Shown here: piece after piece, positions 52,880 to 64,000 of the stretch
Numbering within the stretch: position 1 is the first letter of the stretch
How the letters are laid out: the number at the start of each line of letters is the position of its first letter
DNA from: Microglena sp. YARC
Taxonomy: Eukaryota; Chlorophyta; Chlorophyceae; Chlamydomonadales; Chlamydomonadaceae
Reading direction: 5' to 3'
DNA: 64,000 nucleotides
Assembly: GCA_022414725.1 (NCBI GenBank)
Contig: CM039467.1
Coordinates: 6,546,455-6,610,454 of the forward strand
The notes under the pieces: model-generated
Database searches by the model: none
Told to the model about the DNA's origin: nothing
What the model saw: the letters and a program-made list of their open reading frames with translations, nothing else
Translations under genes and position numbers: made by a program

Positions 52880-53540
52880 TAATGTCGTGCATGGGCACCA
52901 ATGTCCATAGTGCCATCCAGTGTCGGCCAGTGTCGTGCATGCATGATCACCAGTTCCGTGCAGTGCCATCCAGTGTCGGCCAGTGTCGGCCAGTGTCGTG
53001 CATGGGCACCAGTGTCATCCAGTGCCGGCCAGTGTCGTGCATGGGCACCAGTGTCATCCAGTGCCGGCCAGAGTCGTCCATGGGCACCAGTGTCATCCGG
53101 TGTCGGCCAGTGTTGTGCATGGGCATTAGTGTCGTGCAGTGTCGGCCAGTGTCGTGCATGGGCACTAGTGTCGTGCAGTTTCGGCGAGTGTCGTGCATGG
53201 GCATTAGTGTTGTGCAGTGTCGGCCAGTGTCGTGCATGGGCATTAGTGTCGTGCAGTGTCGGCCAGTGTCGTGCATGGGCATTAGTGTCGTGCAGTGTCG
53301 GCCAGTGTCGTGCATGCATGATCACCAGTTCCGTGCAGTGCCATCCTGTGTCGGCCAGTGTCGGCCAGTGTCGTGCATGGGCATTAGTGTCGTGCAGTGT
53401 CGGCCAGTGTCGTGCATGGGCACCAGTGTCATCCAGTGTCGGCCAGTGTCGTGCATGCATGAGCACCAGTGTCGTGCTGTGTCGGCCAGTGTCGGGCATG
53501 GGGGCCAATGTCGTGCACAGGCGCCATGGTCGTGTTCGGG
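52880..53540. repeat. 39-bp minisatellite (GTGTCGTGCATGGGCATTAG)
   Basis: About 15 units of GTGTCGTGCATGGGCACCAG plus TGTCATCCAGTGTCGGCCA, open on both strands because 39 is a multiple of three. No start, domain or splice signal supports a gene. Confidence 0.92.
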
Positions 53541-54930
53541 CTCCAACGACGTGTTCACGCACCAACGTCGTGTTTTTGTGCCAATGTTGTGTTTGGGCAC
53601 AAAGGCCTTGCATGGGTGTGGGATGTGAAGGCTGTGGCACCAACACAGGTAGCTGTGAAGGTTGGCTTAAGGGGGTACCTATGTCCTAAGAAATCGAATA
53701 ACAATGATACGAATGGGCTTGAGGGGGGGCCTATGTCCTAATAAATTGTATACTATTGATTATTAAAAGGTCGGCCTGAATCCAGCAAATCGGAAACGGC
53801 AACCTACTTTATTTAGTTGAGCTAAGCTCTTGCGCACGGCACCATGTACGGTGGTGGTATGGCTTGGCTTGGCTTGGCTTGTTGTGTTCATGGCTTGGGC
53901 TAGGCCCCCCCTAGTGCGTCAAGTCTTATGTTAGATCATTGTTTTGATGACAGGTCCACCGTTTCTTTACCGCCCTTCATGAATCTGGCTTAACTGGACG
54001 GTGCTGAGGGTTGACGTCGACCCAGGCCTTTGCCTCAAGCCACCTGACGATGCCACTTCAACGTTTCCGCTCGATCATAGTTTTGATGACAGGGCCACTT
54101 TTTCTTTGGGGGGCTACATTACATTACATTACATTACATAACCCTCGTCAGCCTGTTCACTTCCGCTCGGGGCAACCACCCATTTACATTCCATTCCATC
54201 ACATGACATTTCATTGTCCTCAACAGGCCATTCTTGGTCCTTTGCATTCGTCTCCATGGCCAAGTATAGGTCGCACGCTAAAGCGCCATCCATTTTCGGG
54301 GCTAATTGATTCGGTAACATAGCCTTTCAGACTTGATGTCGGGTTTAGGTCTTACTCTCGGTAACATAGCCTTTTAAAGGTGTTTCTGACAAGACAAGCC
54401 CGCTCCACAACATCCGGGAGGGTTCTTTCAACAAATCCTTAGAAAACGTAATGCAATATTGTAGCAAGCAAGCATGATTATCAGCACGAGTTATATAGTA
54501 TATATATGTATTGCTTTGTTTGAAACAGTCGTTTCACTAGGTTTCACTAGGTTCTTAGTTGTTGGCATTCTATGATGAATCTAGCCACAATCATGTACAG
54601 CTTCTAGGCAGCTCCTTTCACCTGCCCTTGGGCCAAACCTGACGCTAGCTCCCGCATCTGAAAGTTAGCATGACAGGCAGTCCAATGCAGCTGTAAACTT
54701 TGGACTCCACTCAGTCGCTGGCTAATGGAGCTGGGCAGCAGTATGGACACCACACCACTACACCACCCTCATTTAGAATAGATTGATACCGTGACACTAG
54801 TCTGATCTGAACTGATCTGATCTAATCAGATTTGGACTGCGGTATGTTTGTATGTATGAACACAGCTTTTGGAAATGGTTGCATCCGAAGAAGCAGTTGC
54901 CTCAAAAACGCAACTGCTTTGAAAAATTGC
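53541..54930. other. Non-coding-looking region
   Basis: A GTTTTGATGACAGG block is duplicated (53940 and 54080), and GGGCTT(A/G)AGGGGG...CCTATGTCCTAA is duplicated (53660 and 53715). (ACATT)n at 54115-54140. Only short ORFs without domains. Confidence 0.5.
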
Positions 54931-54941
54931 ACGCTTGCAAC

Positions 54942-55075
54942 CAGGATACTACAAAGCTTTCGCGCAGGCTTTTTGCGTTTCGCAAAGTTTTTTCAACCCC
55001 CTGAGGGCGCAGCGCGCAGTTGTTGCGCTTTCGCACTAGAAAGCGCAGACCAATTTGACAAAATGTAGTACCCTG
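54942..55075 (-). mobile_element. hAT-like MITE A, copy 5 (134 bp)
   Basis: CAGGATACTAC to GTAGTACCCTG with flanks CTTGCAAC (54934-54941) and CTCGCAAC (55076-55083), an 8-bp duplication with one mismatch. Internally shortened. Confidence 0.85.
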
Positions 55076-55083
55076 CTCGCAAC

Positions 55084-56040
55084 TGCCTCTTTCGCGAACT
55101 GGCTTTTTTGCGCTTAGTGCGTTTTTTTGCCCCCTAGTAGGGGGGAGATTGGACACTGTAGGGATGTGCAGACCTATGGTACGAACTTAAATCTTACCAT
55201 GCAAGGCAGTGAGCAGCCCACAGTTGGCTGAAAAATAATGTAACATTTCAAATTCAAGCACTTATGACCTTGCTACCTGGTGAAGACGGCGACCAGCCAA
55301 GTTGCCTGCTGGAGCCATGTAACCAAGTACAAAGGAGGGGTTGGGCTAGCAACCAGGACAAGTCTCTAAACTTCGTGGGTATAGTACGAGAGGACTTGGG
55401 CTCATTGTGTTCTAGCCAACCCCTCACGTGTGCGTCCCAACGATGAACGACCTGAGATCAAGCTCGAAGTGCATACAACTGAGTCAAGCGCATCAGGTAC
55501 ATGGGGCTGGGGGGGGCAGGGCAGCAGGTTCCTTCACCACTACCAAGGCACAGCCAGCACGTAACCTGAAGACCCCCATATACGTAAATATGTTTTTGAA
55601 AGATGAACACGAGCCTGAATTGGTGGATAAAAACTCCTGTAATTGAAATTGAAATTGTTACATCCGTGTAATACCGTTACTCACAGGACGTGAAGTTAGG
55701 GATACCATAGTGTAAGCCGGACAAAAAACTCCTGTATGTAGCTGGACCTGAATCCTGATTCCTTTATAGGATGGAAATACTAAATTCAATTTATAAAAGA
55801 ATGCGATAATGATCGCACAATTAAATTATCATCCCAGTTGAGCAGGGTACTTCAAACGGACCCCTGGATCCTGGGACCCACCCGATTCGGTATGTTGCGT
55901 CCTGGGACGCAGTCAGACAATAAGGCTGCATCCATCTATAAACAGAACCCGTAGCCCACGGCAATGGAGTGGTGGTGGGCCAATCAACTGATGGGTGAGA
56001 CGCAAACAAATCCTGAACCTGCGTCTGGGACGCAACGGAC
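55084..56040. other. Region without recognisable genes
   Basis: Short ORFs only. 55640-55665 shares a GAAATTGAAATTGTTACATC motif with 33130-33170 in reverse, so a dispersed repeat is likely. Confidence 0.45.
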
Positions 56041-56043
56041 CCA

Positions 56044-56157
56044 CCCTGTATTGCTTGCTGCGCCCACAGGGGTTTGCAAAAAACTGCGCTTAAAGCGCAG
56101 AGGGGATCAAAAAGTCAGCGCTCAAAAGCGCAAAAGCGCGCGCTTTGAATTACCCTG
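56044..56157 (+). mobile_element. MITE A, truncated copy 6
   Basis: Retains TTGCTTGCTGCGCCCACAGG, AAGCGCGCGCTTTGAA and TACCCTG; the left end is missing. Confidence 0.65.
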
Positions 56158-57120
56158 CAGTCCAGGTGTAGCTGAATAGTATATATGACTGGTTCAATCC
56201 AGTAAGCTAGAAACAAGAAAATCCTACTATTTGAGATATGCACCATGTCGTTCCAAAGATAGAAGTTTACAAAGTTCAGATACATGTTGCAGTGTAGTTG
56301 CCAAAAGTGTGTGATTGTCATCTTAATCATATCATCCAGTCATCATCAAAAAACCAGAATCTGTCGACATGACTGGATATGCTACAGAAAGAGAAAAGCC
56401 GACACATGAATACATGATGCTCATCATCATCATTATCATCATCATCATCATCTTAATCACCATCATCATCAATTTTATCATCTCATCATCATCATCAAAA
56501 ACCCAGAATATGTAGACATGAGTGAAAAGGCTATAGAAAGAGGAAAGCCGACATCCGATGCATTATATTCAAACAAATCAATCACATGACAGTCCCTCTC
56601 GCTGCCCGCACGTGCCCCAATCAAATCCATGATGCCTCATCCCATCGTCATGCTCGGGGGTGAAATCAATCCACGCAGCACCTGACATACACACGCACAG
56701 GAGAGCTACATAAATGGATGCCTAGTTTATTATCAGAGGGGCAGTCCATGACGCTGCGTCCTCCTTCGCAGGAGGACCCCCAGCTCTGCTACCCGAGGCA
56801 CAACCAATTGTATAGCCTTCCTTCCGGTCAACGGATCCTCCTCTCATTGCATCCTGCGGCGCAACGGACTCTTCGCCGTTGTGTCTGCAACGGAGGACAC
56901 AGCGTCCAAGACAACCCTGGAGGAGAGCGCTGCAGAAAATTACCCGAGTGGCCAAGGTAAAGGAAATGAGGGATTGTACCTCAATTTCGACTTTCATTTC
57001 GGAAAGCGTGCCAAGTTTGACGTGCTCGTCCTGCGCATGCACGGCATATCAACTTACTGTGTTCAGTGCGGGGTGCCGTATGAAGGTGGAAGGAGGGCTA
57101 TGGGAGCACTGCCCAGGTAA
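56158..57120. other. Unassigned region with ATC microsatellite and short ORFs
   Basis: (ATC)n at 56425-56500 and a duplicated block AGAAAGAG.AAAGCCGACA (56385 and 56530). An ORF at 56881-57120 (motif SATEDTASKTTLEESAAENY) and overlapping ORFs on both strands have no recognisable domain. Confidence 0.4.
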
Positions 57121-57191
57121 AGTAGTAACCCGTTCCCTACCGCCGGAAGACGGGGCTCCCTTAATACCATACCCCACCAGACGTTATTATT
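57121..57191 (+). mobile_element. SINE 3' tail fragment
   Basis: GGGCTCCCTTAATACCATAC and CCCCACCAGACGTTATTATT match the end of the SINE at 59143-59350. It directly abuts the 54-bp satellite. Confidence 0.6.
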
Positions 57192-58978
57192 ACTTTTGTT
57201 AGAGCCGTCACACCCCAATAGGGGTCAATGGTCAAAGCAGCAGCCACTGCACTAAGAGCCGTCACACCCCAACAGTGGTCAATGGTCAAAGCAGCAGCCA
57301 CTGTACTAAGAGCCGTCACACCCCAATAGGGGTCAATGGCCAAAGCAGCAGCCACTGTACTAAGAGCCGTCTCACCCCAAAAGTGGTCAATGGCCAAAGC
57401 AGCAGCCACTGTACTAAGAGCCGTCTCACCCCAATAGGGGTCAATGTCCAAAGCAGCAGCCACTGTACTAAGAGCCGTCACACCCCAATAGGGGTCAATG
57501 GTCAAAGCAGCAGCCACTGCACTAAGAGCCGTCACACCCCACACGTGGTCAATGGTCAAAGCAGCAGCCACTGTACTAAGAGCCGTCACACCCCAATAGG
57601 GGTCAATGGCCAAAGCAGCAGCCACTGCACTAAGAGCCGTCACACCCCACACGTGGTCAATGGTCAAAGCAGCAGCCACTGTACTAAGAGCCGTCACACC
57701 CCAACAGAGGTCAATGGCCAAAGCAGCAGCCACTGTACTAAGAGCCGTCTCACCCCAATAGGGGTCAATGTCCAAAGCAGCAGCCACTGTACTAAGAGCC
57801 GTCACACCCCAATAGGGGTCAATGGTCAAAGCAGCAGCCACTGCACTAAGAGCCGTCACACCCCACACGTGGTCAATGGTCAAAGCAGCAGCCACTGTAC
57901 TAAGAGCCGTCACACCCCAATAGGGGTCAATGGCCAAAGCAGCAGCCACTGCACTAAGAGCCGTCACACCCCACACGTGGTCAATGGTCAAAGCAGCAGC
58001 CACTGTACTAAGAGCCGTCACACCCCAACAGAGGTCAATGGCCAAAGCAGCAGCCACTGTACTAAGAGCCGTCTCACCCCAATAGGGGTCAATGTCCAAA
58101 GCAGCAGCCACTGTACTAAGAGCCGTCACACCCAATAGGGGTCAATGGTCAAAGCAGCAGCCACTGCACTAAGAGCCGTTACACCCCACACGTGGTCAAT
58201 GGTCAAAGCAGCAGCCACTGTACTAAGAGCCGTCACACCCCAATAGGGGTCAATGGCCAAAGCAGCAGCCACTGCACTAAGAGCCGTCACACCCCACACG
58301 TGGTCAATGGTCAAAGCAGCAGCCACTGTACTAAGAGCCGTCACACCCCAACAGAGGTCAATGGCCAAAGCAGCAGCCACTGTACTAAGAGCCGTCTCAC
58401 CCCAATAGGGGTCAATGGCCAAAGCAGCAGCCACTGTACTAAGAGCCGTCACACCCCAATAGGGGTCAATGGTCAAAGCAGCAGCCACTGCACTAAGAGC
58501 CGTCACACCCCACACGTGGTCAATGGTCAAAGCAGCAGCCACTGTACTAAGAGCCGTCACACCCCAATAGGGGTCAATGGCCAAAGCAGCAGCCACTGTA
58601 CTAAGAGCCGTCACACCCCAATAGGGGTCAATGGCCAAAGCAGCAGCCACTGTACTAAGAGCCGTCACACCCCAATAGGGGTCAATGGTCAAAGCAGCAG
58701 CCACTGTACTAAGAGCCGTCACACCCCAATAGGGGTCAATGGCCAAAGCAGCAGCCACTGTACTAAGAGCCGTCACACCCCAATAGGGGTCAATGGCCAA
58801 AGCAGCAGCCACTGTACTAAGAGCCGTCACACCCCAATAGGGGTCAATGGTCAAAGCAGCAGCCACTGTACTAAGAGCCGTCACACCCCAATAGGGGTCA
58901 ATGGTCAAAGCAGCAGCCACTGTACTAAGAGCCGTCACACCCCAAAAGTGGTCAATGGCCAAAGCAACAGCCTTCCCT
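57192..58978. repeat. 54-bp minisatellite open on both strands
   Basis: About 33 units of GTCAATGGTCAAAGCAGCAG, CCACTGTACTAAGAGCCGTC and ACACCCCAATAGGG. The plus strand reads an 18-aa unit GVNGQSSSHCTKSRHTPI; the minus strand reads WGVTALSTVAAALTIDPY. A one-base deletion near 58132 shifts both frames. Higher-order variants (ACACGTGG, ACAGAGG, AAAGTGG) recur in blocks of several units. No promoter, domain or splice context is seen. Confidence 0.95.
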
Positions 58979-59142
58979 GTTTCAAGGTGGCTAGCTCAGA
59001 GAGTCTCTAAGGGGCATCCCATTCCGACCGCCTCCATCTCGTGGGTGTGGTTACTTGGGTGTGGGATGGTGGGTGGGTGTGGGTAGATGGGTGTGGGATG
59101 GTGAGTAGGTGAGTATGTGAGTAGTTAGCTTTTTCGCCAGTT

Positions 59143-59350
59143 CAGCCCCTTTCAGTGATATACAATGGTCAAGTGGTAGACCAGATCGCTTGAGGATGAA
59201 GAGTCGAGGGTTCGACTCCCCCTTCGGTCGCTCTTGGCATTGCAGGTCGTTGTCAACCGCGATGGTAGCTTGTCCAGTTGAGGTAGGAGACCGCTCCCCA
59301 CCTGCGTACGATGGGCTCCCTGAACACCACGCCCCACCAGGCGTTATCAT
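59143..59350 (+). mobile_element. tRNA-derived SINE, full-length reference copy
   Basis: Starts AGCCCCTTTCAGTGATATAC. Pol III-type A box (TGGTCAAGTGGTAGACC) and B box (GGTTCGACTCC) are about 30 bp apart. The body contains GCAGGTCGTTGTCAACCGCG, ATGGTAGCTTGTCCAGTTGA and GCGTACGATGGGCTCCCT, and it ends GCCCCACCAGGCGTTATCAT. At least five other copies lie in this window. Confidence 0.82.
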
Positions 59351-60660
59351 CACCTAAGGGGCATCCCTCATTGAAGGGTCTGGACCAGCCGTTCTCATCA
59401 TTGAAGGGATTGGGACCAGCCGCTCTCATCATTGAAGGGTCTGGACCAGCTGTTTTCATCATTGAAGGGTCGGGACCAGCCGCTCTCATGATTGAAGGGA
59501 TTGGGACCAGCCGCTTTCATCATTGAAGGGTCTGGACCAGCTGTTTTCATCATTGAAGGGTCGGGACCAGCCGCTCTCATGATTGAAGGGATTGGGACCA
59601 GCCGCTTTCATCATTGAAGGGTCTGGACCAGCTGTTTTCATCATTGAAGGGTCGGGACCAGCCGCTCTCATGATTGAAGGGATTGGGACCAGCCGCTTTC
59701 ATCATTGAAGGGATTGGGACCAGCCGCTTTCATCATTGAAGGGTCTGGGACCAGCTGTTTTCATCATTGAAGGGTCTGGGAACAGTCGCTCTCATCATTG
59801 AAGGGATTGGGACCACCCGTTCTCATCATTGAAGGGTCTGGGACCAGCCGCTTTCATCATTGAAGGGTCTGGGACCAGTCGCTCTCATTACTGACGGGTA
59901 CGTGACCAGCCGTTCTCATCATTGAAGGGTCTGGACCAGCTGTTTTCATCATTGAAGGGATTGGGACCACCCGTTCTCATCATTTAAGGGTCTGGACCAG
60001 CTTTTTTCATCATTGAAGGGTCTGGACCAGCCGCTTTCATCATTGAAGGGATTGGGACCACCCGTTCTCATCATTTAAGGGTCTGGACCAGCTTTTTCAT
60101 CATTGAAGGGTCTGGACCAGCCGCTTTCATCATTGAAGGGATTGGGACCACCCGTTCTCATCATTTAAGGGTCTGGACCAGCTTTTTTCATCATTGAAGG
60201 GTCTGGACCAGCCGCTTTCATCATTGAAGGGATTGGGACCACCCGTTCTCATCATTTAAGGGTCTGGACCAGCTTTTTCATCATTGAAGGGTCTGGACCA
60301 GCCGCTTTCATCATTGAAGGGATTGGGACCAGCCGCTCTCATCATTTAAGGGTCTGGACCAGCCGTTCTCATCATTGAAGGGTCTGAACCAGCTGATTTC
60401 ATCATTGAAGGGATTGGGACCAGCCGCTTTCATCATTGAAGGGTCTGGGACCAGTCGCTCTCATCACTGACGGGTACGTGACCAGCCGTTCTCATCATTG
60501 AAGGGATTGGGACCACCCGTTTTCATCATTGAAGGGATTGGGACCACCCGCTTTCATCATTGGAGGGTCTGGGACCAGTCGCTCTCATCACTGACGGGTA
60601 CGTGACCAGCCGTTCTCATCATTGAAGGGTCTGGGACCAGCCGTTCTCATCATTGAACCA
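59351..60660. repeat. Minisatellite of about 31 bp (TCATCATTGAAGGGTCTGGA)
   Basis: About 41 units of TCTCATCATTGAAGGGATTG plus GGACCAGCCGC, with GGGTCTGGACCAGCTGTTT variants and higher-order blocks. No coding evidence. Confidence 0.95.
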
Positions 60661-60699
60661 GTTCCTGTGCAGCCGACGTGGGGGGAGGGATCAGCGTTT

Positions 60700-61145
60700 T
60701 TGTTTCGGGGCACTTTTGTTTCGGGGCACTTTTGTTTCGGGGCACTTTTGTTTCGGGGCACTTTTGTTTCGGGCACTTTTGTTTCGGGGCACTTTTGTTT
60801 CGGGGCACTTGTGTTTCGGGGCACTTTTGTTTCGGGGCACTTTTGTTTCGGGGCACTTTGTTTCGGGGCACTTTTGTTTCGGGGCACTTTTGTTTCGGGC
60901 ACTTTTGTTTCGGGGCACTTTTGTTTTCGGGGCACTTTTGTTTCGGGGCACTTTTGTTTCGGGGCACTTTTTGTTTCGGGGCACTTTTGTTTCGGGGCAC
61001 TTTTGTTTCGGGGCACTTTTGTTTCGGGGCACTTTTGTTTCGGGGCACTTTTGTTTCGGGGCACTTTTGTTTCGGGGCACTTTTGTTTCGGGCACTTTTG
61101 TTTCGGGGCACTTTTGTTTCGGGGCACTTTTGTTTCGGGGCACTA
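60700..61145. repeat. 16-bp minisatellite (TTTTGTTTCGGGGCAC)
   Basis: About 28 units, mostly identical, with scattered losses or gains of one base. Because 16 is not a multiple of three, all frames cycle and long ORFs in six frames are artefacts. Confidence 0.97.
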
Positions 61146-61324
61146 CTGTTTATAATTCGCTTTTGGGCACTATTGTTTCGAACACTTTGTTTTTAGGCAC
61201 TAATATTTTCCTTCTTGGCTTTAGGGCTCCTTTTTTTCTTTGCTTCTATGATCCATTTTGATGCTGTTGCGTAATTGGTGCTTGATCAGAATTGGATGTT
61301 TGCGCGATTCCTAATGTGCTCATG

Positions 61325-64000
61325 TTGGTCCTGTTGGTCTCGGTGCGACCCCAGTGTGCGACCCCAGTGTTGGACTCGGTGCGACCCCAGTGTGCGACCC
61401 CAATGTTGGACTCGGTGCGACCCCAGTGTGCGACCCTAGTGTTGGTCTCGGTGCGACCCCAGTGTGCGACCCCGGTGTTGGTCTCGGTGCGACCCCAGTG
61501 TGCGAACCATGTGTTGGTCTTGGTGCGACCCCAGTGTGCGACCCCAATGTTGGTCTCAGTGCGACCCCAATGTTGAACTCGGTGCGACCCCAGTGTGCGA
61601 CCCCAATGTTGGTCTTGGTGCGACCCCAGTGTGCGACCCATGTAATGGTCTCGGTGCGACCCCAGTGTGCAACCCATGTGTTGGTCTCGGTGCGACCCCA
61701 GTGTGTGACCCCAGTGTGTGACTCCAGTGTGCGACCCCAGTGTTGGTCTCGGTGCGACCCCGGTGATGGTCTCGGTGCGACCCCAGTGTGTGACCCCAGT
61801 GTGTGACTCCAGTGTGCGACTCCAGTGTTGGTCTCGGTGCGACCCCGGTGTTGGTCTCGGTGCGACCCCAGTGTGCGACCCCAGTGTGTGACTCCAGTGT
61901 GCGACCCCAGTGTTGGTCTCGGTGCGACCCCGGTGTTGGTCTCAGTGCGACCCCAGTGTGCGACCCCAGTGTTGGTCTCGGTGCGACCCCGGTGTTGGTC
62001 TCGGTGCGACACCAGTGTGCGACCCCAATGTTGGTCTCGGTGCGACCCCAGTGTGCGACCCCAGTGTTGGTCTCGGTGCGACCCCAGTGTGCGACCCCAG
62101 TGTTGGTCTCGGTGCGACCCCCGTGTTGGTCTTGGTGCGACCCCAGTGTGCGACCCCAGTGTTGGTCTCGGTGCGACCCCAGTGTGCGACCCCAGTGTTG
62201 GTCTCGGTGCGACCCCAGTGTGCGACCCCAGTGTGTGACTCCAGTGTGCGACCCCAGTGTTGGTCTCGGTGCGACCCCCGGTGTTGGTCTCGTGCGACCC
62301 AGTGTGCGACCCCAGTGTTGGTCTCGGTGCGACCCCGGTGTTGGTCTCGGTGCGACCCCAGTGTGCGACCCCAGTGTTGGTCTCGGTGCGACCCCAGTGT
62401 GCGACCCCAGTGTTGGTCTCGGTGCGACCCCCGTGTTGGTCTTGGTGCGACCCCAGTGTGCGACCCCAGTGTTGGTCTCGGTGCGACCCCAGTGTGCGAC
62501 CCCAGTGTTGGTCTCGGTGCGACCCCCGTGTTGGTCTTGGTGCGACCCCAGTGTGCGACCCCAGTGTTGGTCTCGGTGCGACCCCAGTGTGCGACCCCAG
62601 TGTTGGTCTTGGTGCGACCCCAGTGTGCGACCCTAATGTTGGTCTCGGTGCGACCCCAGTGTGCGACCCATGTGTTGGTCTCGGTGCGACCCCAGTGTGC
62701 GACCTCAGTGTGTGACTCCAGTGTGCGACCCCAGTGTTGGTCTTGGTGCGACCCCCGGTGTTGGTCTCGGTGCGACCCCAGTGTGCGACCCCAGTGTTGG
62801 TCTCGGTGCGACCCCGTGTTGGTCTGTGCGACCCCAGTGTGCGACCCCAGTGTTGTCTCGGTGCGACCCCAGTGTGCGACCCCAGTGTTGGTCTCCGGTG
62901 CGACCCCAGTGTGCGACCCCAGTGTTGTGGTGACCCAGTGTGCGACGCCCAGTGTTGGTCTCGGTGCGACCCCGGTGTTGGTCTCGGTGCGACCCAGTGT
63001 GCGACCCCAGTGTTCGGTCTCGGTGCGACCCCGTTGTTGGTCTCGGTGCGACCCCAGTGTGCGACCCCAGTGTTGGTCTCGGTCGACCCCAGTGTGCGAC
63101 CCCAGTGTTGGTCTCGGTGCGACCCCCGTGTTGCTCTTGGTGCGACTCCAGTGTGCGACCAGTGTTGGTCTCGGTGCGACCCCAGGTGCGACCCCAGTGT
63201 TGGTCTCGGTGCGACCCCCGTGTTGGTCTCTGCGACCCCAGTGTGCGACCCCAGTGTGTCTCGTGCCGACCCCAGTCGTGCGACCCCCAGTGTTGGTCTC
63301 TGTGCGACCCCAGTGGTGCGACCCGTTGGTCTCGGTGCGACCCCAGTGTGCGCCCAGTGTGCGACCCGGTGTTGGTCTCGGTGCGACCCCAGTGTGTGCG
63401 ACCCCAGTGTGTGACTCCAGTGTGCGACCCCAGTGTTGGTCTCAGGTGCGACCCCGTGTTGGTCTCGGTGCGACCCAGTGTGCGACCCCAGTGTTGGTCT
63501 CGGTGCGACCCCCGGTGGTTGGTATGCGACCCCGGTGCGACCCCAGTGTGCGAGCACCCCGGTGTTGTCCTCGGTGCGACCCAGTGTGCGACCCCAGTGT
63601 TGGTGACCCCAGTTGTGCGACCCAGTGTGCGACCCGTTGGTCTCAGGTGCGACCCCAGTGTGTCTCGGTGCGACCGTCCATGGTGTTGGTCTCGGTGCGA
63701 CCCCAGTGGTGACCCAGTGTGCGACCCCAGGTTGGTCTCGGTGCGACCCCGTGTTGGTCTCGGTGCGACCCAACCCCAGTGTGCGACCCATTGTTGGTCT
63801 CGGTGCGACCCCAGTGTGCGAACCCCAGTGTTGGTGTGCGACTCCAGTGTGCGACCCCAGTGTTGGTCTCGGTGCGACCCCCATGTTGGTCTAGGTGACC
63901 CATGTGTGCGACCCCAGTGTGCGACCCCAGTGTTGGTGTGTGCGACCCGTGTGTTGGTCTCGGTGCGACCCCAGTGTGCGAACCCAGTGTGCGAGTGTGC
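61325..64000. repeat. 36-bp minisatellite running off the window end
   Basis: About 74 units built on GTGTGCGACCCCAGTGTTGG and TCTCGGTGCGACCCCA, with higher-order variation. Regular to about 62750, then many 1-3-base indels, as in the noisy sequence around the N gap. ORFs on both strands come from the 36-bp period. Confidence 0.95.

Noticed and set aside
60588..61261. ORFs in all six frames (PRNKSAPKQKCPETK and SGHFCFGALLF types)
   Set aside because: A 16-bp repeat cycles all frames; indels simply switch between them.
61320..63884. 854-aa minus-strand ORF (GVAHWGRTETNT repeats)
   Set aside because: It is a pure 36-bp satellite; both strands are open because the period is a multiple of three. 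No domain, start context or unique sequence.

Overview
ORGANISM. This is a eukaryotic nuclear contig. It holds spliced GT-AG exons separated by introns of 0.9-4.4 kb, a tRNA-derived SINE family, non-autonomous DNA transposons with 8-bp target duplications, a LINE remnant and long minisatellites. Plant-type telomere-like repeats (TTTAGGG) occur in introns. The one confidently recognisable gene resembles the plant JMJ13/JMJ706 class of JmjC demethylases. Together these suggest the green lineage, most likely a green alga. A repeat-rich prasinophyte such as Cymbomonas is a guess that I cannot test here.

LAYOUT. 1-1904: minisatellites in what looks like an intron; the first exon and start codon lie outside the window. 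1905-29320: one plus-strand gene for a JmjN-JmjC-C5HC2 histone lysine demethylase. Its introns are crowded with tandem repeats and carry MITE, SINE and LINE remnants. 29321-36700: weaker coding-like segments that may be a downstream continuation of this gene or a second gene. 31003-40129 and 41130-about 50130: the same roughly 9.1-kb sequence present twice, on either side of a gap of exactly 1000 N. The inner flanks of the gap are indel-rich, so this looks like two overlapping contig ends that were never merged. 47000-52432: repeat-encoded reading frames, including a 3.5-kb ATG-less open frame (48905-52432). 52433-57190: non-coding sequence with a 39-bp minisatellite, MITEs and SINE pieces. 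57191-64000: four minisatellites in succession (54, about 31, 16 and 36 bp); the last runs off the window and becomes indel-rich after about 62750.

MAIN OBSERVATION. In nearly every intron of the demethylase gene the repeats are degenerate copies of the adjoining splice junction. Donor-side arrays contain copies of the exon end plus GT; acceptor-side arrays contain copies of the pyrimidine tract, AG and exon start. The intact exon is normally the copy at the edge of the array that joins the rest of the exon. The gene therefore seems to have grown its introns by repeated tandem duplication across exon-intron boundaries, leaving arrays of decoy splice sites and pseudo-exons. In one place two donors are 81 nt apart and in frame.
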